NCBI GenBank assembly: GCA_016935665.1
Contig: JAFGQN010000043.1
Location: forward strand, 49,427-113,426
Source: Deltaproteobacteria bacterium
GTDB taxonomy: Bacteria > Myxococcota_A > Polyangia > JAAYKL01
Direction of reading: 5' to 3'
DNA: 64,000 nucleotides
The notes under the pieces were generated by a model. It made no database searches, had not been told where the DNA came from, and worked only from the letters and a program-made list of their open reading frames with translations. Below, in pieces: positions 28,551 to 38,713 of this stretch. The translations under genes were made by a program, and so were the position numbers. Position 1 is the first letter of the stretch. The number at the start of each line of letters is the position of its first letter.

Positions 28551-30113
28551 TTAAAACTTTTGTGACAGGCCCAACGCCTTTTCCATCTGGGAAATAACAG
28601 TCATTGCGGAATCAGGTCGATTCTCGGGCTTTTTAGCGAGCATTGTCATAAGGAGATGCTCCGCTTTGTCATTGAACGGAAGCGCTGGATTAAAACTGCG
28701 AATGGGCGGGGCGGGCTCGCGGATTCGCTTTATCAGCGTCTGGGCCACGTTGGGGTCATCAAAGGGAACATCTCCCACCATCAATCGATACAGCATCATG
28801 CCAAAACTGAAAATATCCGTCCGGTGATCCACCGGCTTGGCCTGACCCTGTTCCGGGGATATGTACTTAATTGTGCCCACCACAATCCCTTCGGTGGTTA
28901 AACGAGGCCCTCCAATGGTCTCTGGTCCAATGGCGAACCCGAAATCAGACAGCTTGGGCACCACCCGCCCATCTGCGGTGTGGTGCAGCAACACATTGCC
29001 GGGTTTCAAATCCCGGTGCACCAGATTCATGGCGTGCAACGCAGAAAGACCGGCGGCAATGCCACGGGCGTACTGCATCACTTCGGCGACCGGCAAAGTA
29101 CCGCCCCTTTGCTCCAGCTCTTCGTCGAGGGGATGCCCCTCCACCAGCTCCATGGCCATAAACGTGGTCCCTCTGGCGTCAGTCCCAAAATCGAATACTG
29201 AAACTATGTTTGGATGCTGAACCGCACTGGCGAGTTTGGCTTCGCGCACGAACCGGGCCGCTTTTTCCGGATCACTCATAATATCGTCGTGCAACACCTT
29301 GACGGCGCACTGACGATTCATCAGCAGATGGTCCGCTCTGTATATGGTGGCCTGTCCGCCTTCACCCACCTGTTCGATGATCCGGAGGCGATCGCCAACA
29401 ATGCGTCCAACCAGATCGCGGGAATCGTGTCGTGCATCCCGAAGCAGCCCCGGAAAACGGTTTCGCACTGCCTCCACGGTGCCTCGGACAGCGCCCTTGA
29501 AATTTTTTATGGGAACATTCTTGTCCAGTGTAATGCAATTGGCCAGCGCAGGGGGTAATACCGGATAGGTTTCGGTAAATCGCTGCACGTCCGTAAACAG
29601 AACAAACTGCAAATAGTCCCGGCTGGCCGTCAGATACTCCACCAGTTGTGCCAGTTGCTCAATATCGAAACGATATGCATCCACAAACACAATTTTTACG
29701 TGTTCGTTATTGATGATCTTTTCAATATCATCAATGGACTTGCTCTCAATTACATTGGCAACAGATGGTGTTTCGCGCAGCACTCTGGATAACAGTGACT
29801 GCATCAGCGCATCGCCATCGATGGTGAGAATATTCAGCAGCAGCGAACGCTTCAACGCGTCGGACAGCAAATCGTTATCCTGCAGAAAAGCAATGCCTCC
29901 CGATGTCAACCCCATCAGCAGGGAATCCCTTGAAAAGGGATTGTCAGTGGGATCAAACACATGTGCCAGATGAGCGACCCAGGCAGTGATCATTTCAGCA
30001 TCGTCTTTCGGAGGAACGATTCGCGCCTGCTCCAGTTCGCTGGCAATCATGTCGCGAGTGAACGCCCGAGCAATCATCCGCAATGCATTCCTGGGAAGAA
30101 CAAGTGACCCCAT
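28551..30113 (-). CDS. Ser/Thr protein kinase with receiver-like N-terminus
   Basis: 520 residues. The C-terminal half is a complete Hanks-type kinase: GEGGQATIYRADH glycine loop, CAVKVL lysine, HRDLKPGN catalytic loop (366-368), SDFGFA and SPEQ. Residues about 136-215 read like a receiver domain (KIVFVDAYRFDIEQL, LQFVLFTD, NCITLDKNVPIKNFKGAV), with VDA, T/D and K positions at the expected strand ends but without the acidic pair of a classical receiver. Residues 1-130 are helical and unassigned. There is no membrane helix, so it is cytosolic. aggag precedes the ATG by seven bases, and a strong promoter lies at 30180-30207. Confidence 0.88.
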   Translation of the reverse strand: MGSLVLPRNALRMIARAFTRDMIASELEQARIVPPKDDAEMITAWVAHLAHVFDPTDNPFSRDSLLMGLTSGGIAFLQDNDLLSDALKRSLLLNILTIDGDALMQSLLSRVLRETPSVANVIESKSIDDIEKIINNEHVKIVFVDAYRFDIEQLAQLVEYLTASRDYLQFVLFTDVQRFTETYPVLPPALANCITLDKNVPIKNFKGAVRGTVEAVRNRFPGLLRDARHDSRDLVGRIVGDRLRIIEQVGEGGQATIYRADHLLMNRQCAVKVLHDDIMSDPEKAARFVREAKLASAVQHPNIVSVFDFGTDARGTTFMAMELVEGHPLDEELEQRGGTLPVAEVMQYARGIAAGLSALHAMNLVHRDLKPGNVLLHHTADGRVVPKLSDFGFAIGPETIGGPRLTTEGIVVGTIKYISPEQGQAKPVDHRTDIFSFGMMLYRLMVGDVPFDDPNVAQTLIKRIREPAPPIRSFNPALPFNDKAEHLLMTMLAKKPENRPDSAMTVISQMEKALGLSQKF

Positions 30114-30179
30114 GTATCAACTCCTGGTACAGACGGAATTCATATCCAACGCCTGTCTTTGAATGACCTGAAAAAACAC

Positions 30180-30207
30180 ATTATAGACGGAAACAGCAGA
30201 ATCACAA
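30180..30207 (-). promoter_or_regulatory. sigma70 promoter of the receiver-kinase gene
   Basis: On the minus strand, TTGTGA (30207-30202) and a perfect TATAAT (30185-30180) are 16 bp apart, 67 bp upstream of the ATG at 30113 and just after the stop of the preceding kinase. The two kinases therefore need not be co-transcribed. Confidence 0.65.
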
Positions 30208-30237
30208 ATAATAACGCATTTGCGGACGCGCCCCATA

Positions 30238-31383
30238 TCACTGATGCACTCTCCCTGGATTTCGACCTTCCAGGAAATCCGCATGGGCTTCAGGCAATAG
30301 GGTGTATGCGGGGCGAATCGGGTCTTTATCTTCATACCAGTTTAAAAAACGCAATTGCTGTCGCATGTCGGAAGGAACGGGTTCATTTGGATGTTCCAGC
30401 AGCCAAAGATAGTCTGCAAGACTGTTTGTGGTGGGTCCGTAACCGCGTTCAAACAGAAAAACACCCAAATCCATCATCACGGCCTGCGCACTTTTGTATC
30501 GGTACCGGGGCTCCCGCTCCAGCATACTCACAATAATCTGTGACAACCCTTCATCCACACCTGAAACCACCTCGTGGGGAGAGCGCAGCGGAAGCTCCAG
30601 AGACAACATGACTTCCGAAATAGCCCCCAGCACGCTGTCCATGGCAGAAGGCCGAATGTTGGGGTTGAATCCGGTTAATAATTCATATGCCACAAGTCCC
30701 AGCGAATAAATATCGACCTGACAATTAATGGGGTCTTCCACCAGAACCTCCGGCGCCATATACGAAATCTTGCCGGTAATCTGACTGCCGGGACTGTCCA
30801 TCCCCTGCACCGCCGCAACCCCAAAATCGGTGATTTTTACAAACCCTTCGTGCTTATCAAGTAAAATATTGCCCGGAGAAATGTCTCGGTGTATCAATCC
30901 AACCTGGCCACCTCCGAAATCGCGGTTGTGCGCATGAACCAGCGCACGCAGCGTCATAAAAATAATGAAACCAACAATTTTGTCTGGAATGCGGGCCACT
31001 TGCTTTCCATCATCGTCTCCGACGGTGTTGGAGAGGGCCAGTTCCCTCAACCCGTTTATATCCATCCCGTCAATAAACGCCATGGCCACAAAATAGCGGC
31101 CGGCAGAGTCCTGTCCCGAATCAATAAACGGAACAATGTTATCGTGCACCAGATAGGACATTCGCAGGGCCTCCGTGTCCAGAGTGTCGACCTCTGCGCC
31201 AGGTTCACTCATAAACTTCACTGCGACGTTCTGAATATGGCCAGCGGCGCTCACTCGTTTTGCGCGCCAGACTTCGCCCATCCCTCCTTTTCCCAGACGA
31301 TGAATCAATTCATATTGAGAGCCGGACTCAAAAGTATGCCCAGGGACCAGGCTATAATTTGCATCGAAGAGATGTAATTCCAT
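30238..31383 (-). CDS. cytosolic Ser/Thr protein kinase
   Basis: 381 residues, almost all kinase domain: LGKGGMGEVWRAKR, VAVKFM, LIHRDISPGNILL (HRD 165-167), ITDFGVA, SYMAPEV and the late Arg in YRYKSAQ. The C-terminal 80 residues contain no membrane helix or known sensor domain. The start at 31383 is chosen because ggaggc lies eight bases upstream; an extension to 31422 lacks such a site. It is divergent from the TPR gene at 31645 and convergent with nothing, so it and the TPR protein share an upstream region. Confidence 0.92.
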   Translation of the reverse strand: MELHLFDANYSLVPGHTFESGSQYELIHRLGKGGMGEVWRAKRVSAAGHIQNVAVKFMSEPGAEVDTLDTEALRMSYLVHDNIVPFIDSGQDSAGRYFVAMAFIDGMDINGLRELALSNTVGDDDGKQVARIPDKIVGFIIFMTLRALVHAHNRDFGGGQVGLIHRDISPGNILLDKHEGFVKITDFGVAAVQGMDSPGSQITGKISYMAPEVLVEDPINCQVDIYSLGLVAYELLTGFNPNIRPSAMDSVLGAISEVMLSLELPLRSPHEVVSGVDEGLSQIIVSMLEREPRYRYKSAQAVMMDLGVFLFERGYGPTTNSLADYLWLLEHPNEPVPSDMRQQLRFLNWYEDKDPIRPAYTLLPEAHADFLEGRNPGRVHQ

Positions 31384-31644
31384 CAAAACTGCCTCCACTG
31401 AATGCTGATCAGAATAGCACATTTTTTTACAGCAGACCGAAATATTACATCACCACATAATACAATCACTATTCACCTGCATTCGACATTGTTTTCATAA
31501 TATCGATAATGCCGATACGCTGCCAACACACATGACAATCCATTTTTTTCGCACAGAGATATTGCATTTCATCGGACGATGGCTTTTTATGTAAGGATTG
31601 TTTTTAATGGCACCTGATTTTTTAAGTCGACATCTAACGTTGTA

Positions 31645-33288
31645 ATGTACATTAGTATGGTTTTGAGAATAAAAACATATGACGATACCATCGCGCCCGT
31701 AAAACCGCCCGAATACGCCATCAATCCCTCAAAACCGCGACCGCTTAAACGGATTGCCCCCGCCCCGGAGCGTTTCGAACGCATCTTCAATCTGGCCTGT
31801 GCACTGGAGTCTTCGGGGCAGGTTCAGGAAGCTGCGCTATGGTGTGAATCGCTTTTCAGTCTCGCGGGCAATGATGTTGAGAGCGCTCGGGCCTACTGTC
31901 TTTGGGCTCAACTGAATGAACTGCAGGGAAAATGGGAGGACACTCTCGAGGCCGTTTGCACCGGACTTTCCATTCTCGGAACGCCATTGCCGGTAAACAA
32001 GGATCACATTGCGCAGCAACTGCAGGAATATATAAAACGCACAACGCATACGTTGAACCATCGTTCGATGGAATCACTTCTGTCCCTTCCAAAGGTCACC
32101 AGCGACAAACATGAGGTGACAATGGAACTGCTGTATCGTGCCATTCCGTCTGCGGTACAAATCAATCCGCCCCTTTTTGTGCTCGCCGACCTGATGCTGT
32201 TCGATATGACCGTAAAACATGGCACCACCAAAGTGTCCTGCAAAAACTTTGTTGATTGTGGGATCATTATGGGCAGCATGCTGCAACAATACGACAAAGG
32301 TTACGAATTCGGCCGGGCAGCCTATCAATTGCTGAAACGGCACGACGCAAATGAATTGCTGTGCGCCGTTGAATTTGTTTTCGCCACTTATATTTCCCAT
32401 TGGAAAGAGCATTTCAGCAGTTCAATCGCATGTTTTGAACGTGCAACCATCGCGGGTCTTGAAACCGGGGATCTGACGCATACCAGTTATACTTTCGTTC
32501 ACTGCAACCTGAGAAAACTGTTTACAGGGGAGACACTTCAGGATTGCGAAGCGCACAACCGTCGCATCACTCAGTTTTTACGAAATGCCAACACACACAA
32601 CCAGACCGCTTTGCCTGAAATCGCTCATCGGGTCATCACCGAACTGAAGAGCCGTTGCGATGCCATTGCCCACAAGAGACTAAAAGACGACCACGTTTTC
32701 ATCGCACGGGTGGAATCCAGCAACAATGCTGTGGATATTGGCCTGCTGGGTCAAATGATCGCGTGGATTGCATATCTTGACGAAGATTACAGGACCGCTT
32801 TGTATTGGAGTCGTCGGACGTTACCTTACGTGTATGCATTGGAAGGCATGTTTCACCTGCCGGACTATTTTCTTGTGTACACACTGTCCATCCTCAAGTG
32901 TCTTCAGGATGACGCAGGTTTGTCCATTATAGACTTCGACGCGCACAACGCGCTCGCCTTAAACCTTTCCAGACTGAGAGACTGGGCTTGTCTATGTCCA
33001 GATAACTTTGCGCACAAATACCATCTGGCTCATGCAGAATATAAACGTTTTGAAAACGCGAAAGCAAAAAGTATTGACGAAAGTTATCAGGCAGCACTCG
33101 ATACCATTGCACCGTCCGATTTCAGTTATCAGCGCGCCGCCATTCTGACGCATCGCGCAACGCACATGAAGCATCAGGGCGATATCGCCAATGCAAAACG
33201 AAACTACCAGAACGCTATATCTCTTTATATGAAATGGGGTGCGCGATTCAAGGCGGAACGGCTTCAATCAGATCTTGATGCGCTGTAA
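31645..33288 (+). CDS. orphan TPR protein like the middle of kinase/ATPase/histidine-kinase fusions
   Basis: 547 residues of alpha-helical TPR-type repeats (ALESSGQVQEAALWCESLF, RAYCLWAQLNELQGKWEDTL, KRNYQNAISLYMKWGA at the end). The block VTMELLYRAIPSAVQINPPL, DMTVKHGTTKVSCKNFVDCG, YDKGYEFGRAAYQLLKRHD and CFERATIAGLETGDLTHTSY follows the TPR part of the very large bacterial fusion proteins that carry kinase, AAA ATPase, TPR, GAF and histidine kinase domains in one chain. Here only the TPR part is present. Separate kinase (30238) and histidine kinase (33312) genes lie on either side. The role, perhaps a scaffold between them, is inferred. No ribosome-binding site is clear; ATG 31660 is an alternative. 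Confidence 0.72.
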   Translation: MYISMVLRIKTYDDTIAPVKPPEYAINPSKPRPLKRIAPAPERFERIFNLACALESSGQVQEAALWCESLFSLAGNDVESARAYCLWAQLNELQGKWEDTLEAVCTGLSILGTPLPVNKDHIAQQLQEYIKRTTHTLNHRSMESLLSLPKVTSDKHEVTMELLYRAIPSAVQINPPLFVLADLMLFDMTVKHGTTKVSCKNFVDCGIIMGSMLQQYDKGYEFGRAAYQLLKRHDANELLCAVEFVFATYISHWKEHFSSSIACFERATIAGLETGDLTHTSYTFVHCNLRKLFTGETLQDCEAHNRRITQFLRNANTHNQTALPEIAHRVITELKSRCDAIAHKRLKDDHVFIARVESSNNAVDIGLLGQMIAWIAYLDEDYRTALYWSRRTLPYVYALEGMFHLPDYFLVYTLSILKCLQDDAGLSIIDFDAHNALALNLSRLRDWACLCPDNFAHKYHLAHAEYKRFENAKAKSIDESYQAALDTIAPSDFSYQRAAILTHRATHMKHQGDIANAKRNYQNAISLYMKWGARFKAERLQSDLDAL

Positions 33289-33311
33289 AACAACGCGGCT
33301 TTCCCTCCCCC

Positions 33312-34883
33312 TCAACTAAACGAGCTGGCGCATCTGGCGATGCCAACGGGCAACCCGATGGTGAAACAGGTGCCTTTCCCTGGAGTGGATTCCACAGACA
33401 GCTCACCCTCATGCTCCCGCGTGATAATAAAATAGGAGACCGAAAGCCCAAGTCCCGTTCCTTCACCCGGCTGCTTGGTAGTAAAAAACGGATCGAATAT
33501 CTTACGCTGCGTTTCCGGTGACATTCCGGGGCCATTGTCTGCAATCTGAACTGTCAGCCATTTTCGAACCCGGTCACATCTCACCGAAATACTGAATTCA
33601 GGCGTGTATTCCGTATCGTGTGCAGCCTCATTCATCGCTTCAGCACCGTTCTTTAAGATATTCATGAACACCTGCTGCAGTTTCCCCGGCAGACAGCTCA
33701 CCAGTGGCAAATTATCGTCATATACGCGGTTCAATCGAATCCGACGAAAATCGAAGCTACGCGTTAAATCGTAATCGGTAGACACAATGTTGATGGTTTG
33801 TTCCAGCAGTTCGCACACATCCCGCTCCCAGAAGTCCTGTCCGCTGCTCCTGGCAAAACTCAACATATCTCTAACGATGGTGCTTACCCGCTCACATGCT
33901 TCTTTCATGATTGACACAGTGGTCAGAACATTTCTGCCCCGCAGGTAGTAACCAAGCAGCATATCCATAGTCATCCCATTATCCTGCGCCACTGCCAGAT
34001 TGGCGGGATGCATGGTCGTAAGGCGATTGTGAAGGACATGGATGCTTTGCATCATCCCGGCCAGAGGATTGTTGATCTCGTGAGCCATTCCTGCAGCCAG
34101 TCCGCCAATGGACATCATTTTTTCAGATTGCACCACAGTCTCATTCAGTCTCACTTCCTGTGAGATATCGAGAACAACGCCATTGAAGACCCTTGTAGAT
34201 CCCAGACAGGTTAACGTGGCCACCCACCGCAATAGAATCGCGTCTCCGTTCCGATGAAAATAACGGATTTCGCGCTGCCATCTTCGTCCATCGCCTTTTA
34301 AATTCAAAAGACTCTCAAAAAACTCATCTTTGTCGTCGGGATGAATATTGCTGAGAATCTCATCGAACATTTGCGGCGCCAACTGTGAGATTCCCAGCAT
34401 CTCCTCAACTCCATCGCTGATGTAAGTGACATCGATGCGTTTATCTTTACGAACACAAAACTGAAATATTGTCCCGGGGAAATTGGAAGTAATTCCCTGC
34501 AGCAGTTGATTCTTGTTCTGCAGCTCCATGGCGACATCTCTTGTCAGGGCCATTTCCTTTTGCAGCAGTGCGCGGGATTTCACCTGTCCTCGAACCAGCG
34601 CAAGAAACAACTCCGCCATTTCGTGAATGGAACCCGTCATTGCCTCCGTAATGGAAACATGCCACAGGGTTGGCCGAATTTCTTTCAATGCCATCTGAGA
34701 TGAAATCGAAATGATCACTCCCTCAACCCCCGGATAAACACCAACTGTTGCAGTGAGTACGTCAGCATATTTGTTGTCGATAAAAACAATGAGCCGCTGT
34801 TTCATCTCCGCCGCAAAAGGAGCTCGATGGATGAATGTATCTGGCGCATCTGGAAGAAGAGAATAAAAACCACAGTCGTTCAT
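33312..34883 (-). CDS. PAS-domain sensor histidine kinase
   Basis: 523 residues, soluble. An N-terminal region (1-110) of unknown fold precedes a coiled linker and a PAS domain ([38 protein letters not shown], with the PAC tail [21 protein letters not shown]). The DHp helix carries the phospho-acceptor His 268 in [13 protein letters not shown]. The ATPase domain has the N box ([10 protein letters not shown]), [14 protein letters not shown] and GTGLGLSVS. It is complete. No response regulator is adjacent, though the kinase at 28551 has a receiver-like domain. It converges on the TPR gene with 23 bp between stops. Confidence 0.92.
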   Translation of the reverse strand: MNDCGFYSLLPDAPDTFIHRAPFAAEMKQRLIVFIDNKYADVLTATVGVYPGVEGVIISISSQMALKEIRPTLWHVSITEAMTGSIHEMAELFLALVRGQVKSRALLQKEMALTRDVAMELQNKNQLLQGITSNFPGTIFQFCVRKDKRIDVTYISDGVEEMLGISQLAPQMFDEILSNIHPDDKDEFFESLLNLKGDGRRWQREIRYFHRNGDAILLRWVATLTCLGSTRVFNGVVLDISQEVRLNETVVQSEKMMSIGGLAAGMAHEINNPLAGMMQSIHVLHNRLTTMHPANLAVAQDNGMTMDMLLGYYLRGRNVLTTVSIMKEACERVSTIVRDMLSFARSSGQDFWERDVCELLEQTINIVSTDYDLTRSFDFRRIRLNRVYDDNLPLVSCLPGKLQQVFMNILKNGAEAMNEAAHDTEYTPEFSISVRCDRVRKWLTVQIADNGPGMSPETQRKIFDPFFTTKQPGEGTGLGLSVSYFIITREHEGELSVESTPGKGTCFTIGLPVGIARCASSFS

Positions 34884-35239
34884 AATTGTTCTTTTTTAAC
34901 ATATTTGACAACAAAGTGAACGATTTTGAACATTTAAACCCGATAGGTTCAAGATTTATTTTTGATGCCTCATCCAACGAATAAAGCGAATCCATGTTCG
35001 TGGCAAAACTGTTGAGAGATGCGGCAATCCGTTGCATTCAAACCGCCTTTCCGCTTTGAAAAAAAATTGCAACACCGTCGCCATCCGTTTCGAAAAATCA
35101 GAACTGGCTTATCCGAAACGGGCATGAACATCATTTTTTTTCCTCGCAAAAATGAGCTGATTTTATACATGGTTGCCACTAATACCATGTGCAGATAAAT
35201 CCCACCAGTGGACTAAGGCGGTTGTGGTTTGCTCAAATG
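34884..35239. other. intergenic, no supported gene
   Basis: Short frames only. The stretch should hold the promoter of the histidine kinase, but no clear -35/-10 pair stood out and no hairpin with a T run was seen. Confidence 0.5.
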
Positions 35240-35590
35240 CTAACCAACGATAATGCCCGTATCTTCATCGGGCGCCTTTTTTGTTTTCTCCGCTTCCACC
35301 CATACTACCTTTTCGCTGCCGACTTTTATATAAACCCCTGGATCCGTTTTTATCTCTCCCTCCTGATCGGAAGCTGCCGAATCTCCCGCTTTCGCATGGG
35401 AAGGCGTCTCGATACTGCCTTTTACATCCAACGTTTTTCTCATCCCAGTAAGTTTATTAAAAGGAATTTCGGGAAGCGTTGCGCGTTCATCCATAGCAAC
35501 CGACTTTTTCACCAGTCGTTGAGTCTGTTCACGCGTCATTTCGGTGGTTGTTTCGTCATCATACTCACTGTCAATAGTGACATCAGACAT
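35240..35590 (-). CDS. small hydrophilic protein of unknown function
   Basis: 116 residues, charged and probably largely disordered, with a Thr-rich N-terminus (MSDVTIDSEYDDETTTEMTR) and a C-terminal patch that may fold as beta strands (PGVYIKVGSEKVVWVEAE). No family is recognised. It sits between a histidine kinase and a Ser/Thr kinase, and the acidic Thr cluster resembles kinase-substrate tails, so it could be a phospho-target; that is speculation. The start at 35590 is preferred to 35647 because the upstream part is basic and Cys-rich, unlike the rest. Confidence 0.5.
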   Translation of the reverse strand: MSDVTIDSEYDDETTTEMTREQTQRLVKKSVAMDERATLPEIPFNKLTGMRKTLDVKGSIETPSHAKAGDSAASDQEGEIKTDPGVYIKVGSEKVVWVEAEKTKKAPDEDTGIIVG

Positions 35591-36012
35591 TTTTCGTTTC
35601 TTTCTACACACAACGTGCGACCATGCTGGCGTGTCCGGAAAGCACACAACCAGAAGCTCTATTCCAGATTGCGTCCCTGTAGAATAGTTCGGACCGATTC
35701 GCCTTTTATTAATATGGCTTGTTGTTTTTCATATTCGCCCCCATTCGGATACAATTCTGCAAAGCATTTAAAACCGAACAAGTTCCCCAAAAGAAAGAGT
35801 CTGACAAAATTTAACATAAAAGGTGACATAAAAGTTAATCATAAACGTTGTAATACCAGTATCAAACGAATACTGTTTCAGAATCGTCCTGCTCTGTTGA
35901 AACGCCTGAAAAGGAAAACGACTGAGCCTGGAGACATCGGTAAACCTGAAATGATGACAAACACTTGCAGATTAAACGCGCCATTTGAAGATCTGGCGCG
36001 CTGAATAGACCA
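35591..36012. other. divergent intergenic region
   Basis: No gene is supported. AT-rich text around 35800-35870 contains two similar segments (aacataaaa and gacataaaa) and may carry promoters for the flanking divergent genes. Confidence 0.45.
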
Positions 36013-37755
36013 ATGGTACACACACCCGAAAGAGTTACACAAATTCTGCCGCACCCGCACAGCCCAACGAAGCCGATGCCTGCGGATAATCGGGCACGGT
36101 CTGCACTTTTTCTGGAGGGCAAACAGATTGGCCGATACGAACTCATCTACCACATCGCATCCGGTGGGATGGCAAGCGTTTACGCCGGACGCCTCGTGGG
36201 TATGGCTGGGTTCGAGCGCCTGGTGGCCATTAAAATCATTCATCCTCACCTGACCAGCGAACCCGCGTTTGTTCAGATGTTCCTCGACGAAGCCCGACTC
36301 GCTGCACACATCGATCACCCCAATGTTGTAAAGATTCACGAGGTGGGAGAAGATGATGGCATATACTACATGGTCGGAGAATTGGTGCAGGGCAAAGACC
36401 TCCGACAGCTGATAGAAAAAACCATTCAGCTGGAAATGACGCTTCCAACGGATATCGTTATAGACATTATCTCGAGAATCTGTGCCGGGCTGGGAGAAGC
36501 GCATCATCTTACCGATGCCAATGGTGAACACCTGAGTCTGATTCACCGGGATGTTTCCACACGCAATATTATCATCTCGTACAATGGACACCCCAAACTG
36601 ATTGATTTCGGCGCGGCATGGGCGAAGGGCCGACTCACCCACACCACCAATGGACTGATTAAGGGAAAAGTAGGCTACATGCCCCCGGAACAACTCCGAG
36701 GAGAATCCATTGACGTGCGCGCTGACGTGTATGCGCTGGGAGTGGTGCTATATACCGCGGCAACAGGTAGCCATCCGTTTCCCTACGACAACGAGGCCCA
36801 GCAAATCGCCAAAGCACTGGCCGGGGATTTTCCACTGCCAGGTCATATCAATCCCCAACTCTCCTTTTCACTCGAAAAAGTGATCTTGCGGGCGATGAGT
36901 ACTGAACCGCGTCTGCGATTTCAGTCCATGGATGCGTTCCAGGCGGCACTGGAAGATTGCCGAAAGGAGATGGCGTCCAGCGATAAAACATCACTTTCAA
37001 GATTGATGAAATCCCTGTTTAAGGAGGAAATTGGGCAGGAGAAAGAGCGAATCAATTCACATCGGTCGCAACAATCTTCCAACAACATCCTTCTTTTTCC
37101 GGGGGAATACAATACCGAGCCAATTGATGCGTCCAAACGCAGTTCCAGCCGTCGCAACCTCCCCATCTTCCTTGCGATATGCACCGCTGTACTGGTCGCT
37201 GGCGTCCTGTGGTGGAACGGTTTCCATGTGTTTAAGTCGCCCGACGCAAAGCTGCAGAAGGGTCACGCCGCGTCATCCATGGTGACCAGTTCTTCGGATA
37301 ATACGCCCGTCGACGGTTTGACAATGAATGTTGAGGCCAATCCCTCTGCAAAATCGGACACAGTCACCATCAGTTTTAACGGCACAACACCCGACACCAC
37401 TTTTTTTGTCGATGGAAAATCGCAGGCGTTGCCCATCCGGTTGCCCCGTTCGACTGTGCCAAAGATTATTGAACTTCAAAGCCCCAGCCATGAAAAAAAA
37501 ACAGTGTCAGTAATACCGGCGAAAGATATTTCGATATTCGTTGAACAGCCGCCTTTAAAAAACACGAAGAAAAAATCATCTCCTGCAAACCGCAAGCACT
37601 CCATGCAAAAATCCGAAAGAAACCACAAACCCACAAGGACGCCTCAACGCAACAATAGTCAACTGACAAAGTCGTCACTGCAGCCATCGCTATCGTTTGA
37701 AACCAATCCGTTCAACAAATCCATCGAAACAAAAAAATCATCCGAATCCCTATGA
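36013..37755 (+). CDS. transmembrane Ser/Thr protein kinase
   Basis: 580 residues. Kinase domain about 42-310: IASGGMASVYAGRL, LVAIKII, LIHRDVSTRNIII (HRD 178-180), LIDFGAAWA, GYMPPEQ, ADVYALGVVLY. A juxtamembrane region is followed by one membrane helix (LPIFLAICTAVLVAGVLWW, about 382-400). The extracytoplasmic part has a PEGA-like beta segment (VTISFNGTTPDTTFFVDGKS) and a basic, disordered tail rich in K, N and S. The HRDVSTRN loop replaces the usual HRDxKPxN, as often in Myxococcota kinases; its Asp and Asn are kept. The stop overlaps the next gene's ATG by four bases, so they form an operon. Confidence 0.92.
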   Translation: MVHTPERVTQILPHPHSPTKPMPADNRARSALFLEGKQIGRYELIYHIASGGMASVYAGRLVGMAGFERLVAIKIIHPHLTSEPAFVQMFLDEARLAAHIDHPNVVKIHEVGEDDGIYYMVGELVQGKDLRQLIEKTIQLEMTLPTDIVIDIISRICAGLGEAHHLTDANGEHLSLIHRDVSTRNIIISYNGHPKLIDFGAAWAKGRLTHTTNGLIKGKVGYMPPEQLRGESIDVRADVYALGVVLYTAATGSHPFPYDNEAQQIAKALAGDFPLPGHINPQLSFSLEKVILRAMSTEPRLRFQSMDAFQAALEDCRKEMASSDKTSLSRLMKSLFKEEIGQEKERINSHRSQQSSNNILLFPGEYNTEPIDASKRSSSRRNLPIFLAICTAVLVAGVLWWNGFHVFKSPDAKLQKGHAASSMVTSSSDNTPVDGLTMNVEANPSAKSDTVTISFNGTTPDTTFFVDGKSQALPIRLPRSTVPKIIELQSPSHEKKTVSVIPAKDISIFVEQPPLKNTKKKSSPANRKHSMQKSERNHKPTRTPQRNNSQLTKSSLQPSLSFETNPFNKSIETKKSSESL

Positions 37756-38702
37756 TCAGAGTGAGCCATTTTTACCTTCCGGCGATGTTGATTGTTCTGC
37801 TCATCTCCCCAAAGGTGCGCTGCAGCATCGACTGTCCGGAATCGGTAAATGACAACGAGGACGCAAAGGAGCTGGCCAGTGACTGGTTTACCCGGGGTAG
37901 CAGGCTCGTTTCCGATGGTGATTTTTTGGACGCCAGCCAGGCGTTTCTCTGCTCGTACCAGTTGTTCCCCCACCCGGCATCCATGCTCAACGCTGCACTG
38001 GCGGCCCAAACGGCAAATGAAAAAAATAAGGCATGTACGCTGTACGCAAAGTACCTGCCCCTCGCCGACGATACGGAAAAGACCCGAAAAGTGCAGGAGG
38101 AAATGGCCAAACTGCAATGCAATGCAGTGCAGGCAAAAGAACAGCAGGGATCTGCGGTCACGCACGCCGCGAAACCGGAAAAAGGCATCCCCACAGAAGA
38201 AGGCTTCGAGGGGAACGATGATGCACCAGATGAAAAACCACCAGTTGAAACGCCCCCAATGCCCCCTTCTCCCGATTCATCCTTCACAGCATCTGCCCTG
38301 GATAATTCGAAACGGGCGCCACTGCCGAAACTGGCGTTCTCCACATTTGATGTGTCACGCCGCTCTGCCGCAAGAATCGCGGGTACAACCCTTATCATTA
38401 TTGGCACAACCGGATTGCTCACAGGAACATTTTTTCAAGTGATGGCCTATCGCGCCCAAAAAAAAGGTGAGCAGAATCCAATTTCGTATCCGGACCACAA
38501 GAAATACACAAGTGATACCACCCGATATCAGAACGCCGCGTACATTGGGTTTATCAGTGGTGGTGCATTGATTGTCACCGGTCTCCTGTTGCGCCTATTC
38601 GGGCCCCGGCGCCACGACGAAAACAGCAAGGTATTGCATCGCCAAAACGCTGTTTTGATTGCGCCGTTTGCCACTGGTTTGCAGCTGAGTACACGTTTTT
38701 AG
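37752..38702 (+). CDS. secreted TPR-like membrane protein, kinase partner
   Basis: 316 residues: signal peptide MIRVSHFYLPAMLIVLLISP, a TPR-like helical domain (WFTRGSRLVSDGDFLDASQAF, PASMLNAALAAQTANEKNKAC), a Pro/Glu-rich spacer, then two membrane helices (AGTTLIIIGTTGLLTGTFFQV and AAYIGFISGGALIVTGLLLRL). This layout is frequent next to membrane Ser/Thr kinases in Myxococcota, where the TPR protein is thought to act with the kinase sensor. The four-base overlap with the kinase gene supports joint function. No enzyme motif is seen. Confidence 0.75.
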   Translation: MIRVSHFYLPAMLIVLLISPKVRCSIDCPESVNDNEDAKELASDWFTRGSRLVSDGDFLDASQAFLCSYQLFPHPASMLNAALAAQTANEKNKACTLYAKYLPLADDTEKTRKVQEEMAKLQCNAVQAKEQQGSAVTHAAKPEKGIPTEEGFEGNDDAPDEKPPVETPPMPPSPDSSFTASALDNSKRAPLPKLAFSTFDVSRRSAARIAGTTLIIIGTTGLLTGTFFQVMAYRAQKKGEQNPISYPDHKKYTSDTTRYQNAAYIGFISGGALIVTGLLLRLFGPRRHDENSKVLHRQNAVLIAPFATGLQLSTRF

Positions 38703-38713
38703 CGGGCGCCGGT

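Noticed and set aside
33289..33311. Intrinsic terminator between the convergent TPR and histidine kinase genes
   Set aside because: Only 23 bp separate the stops and no stem with a T run is present.
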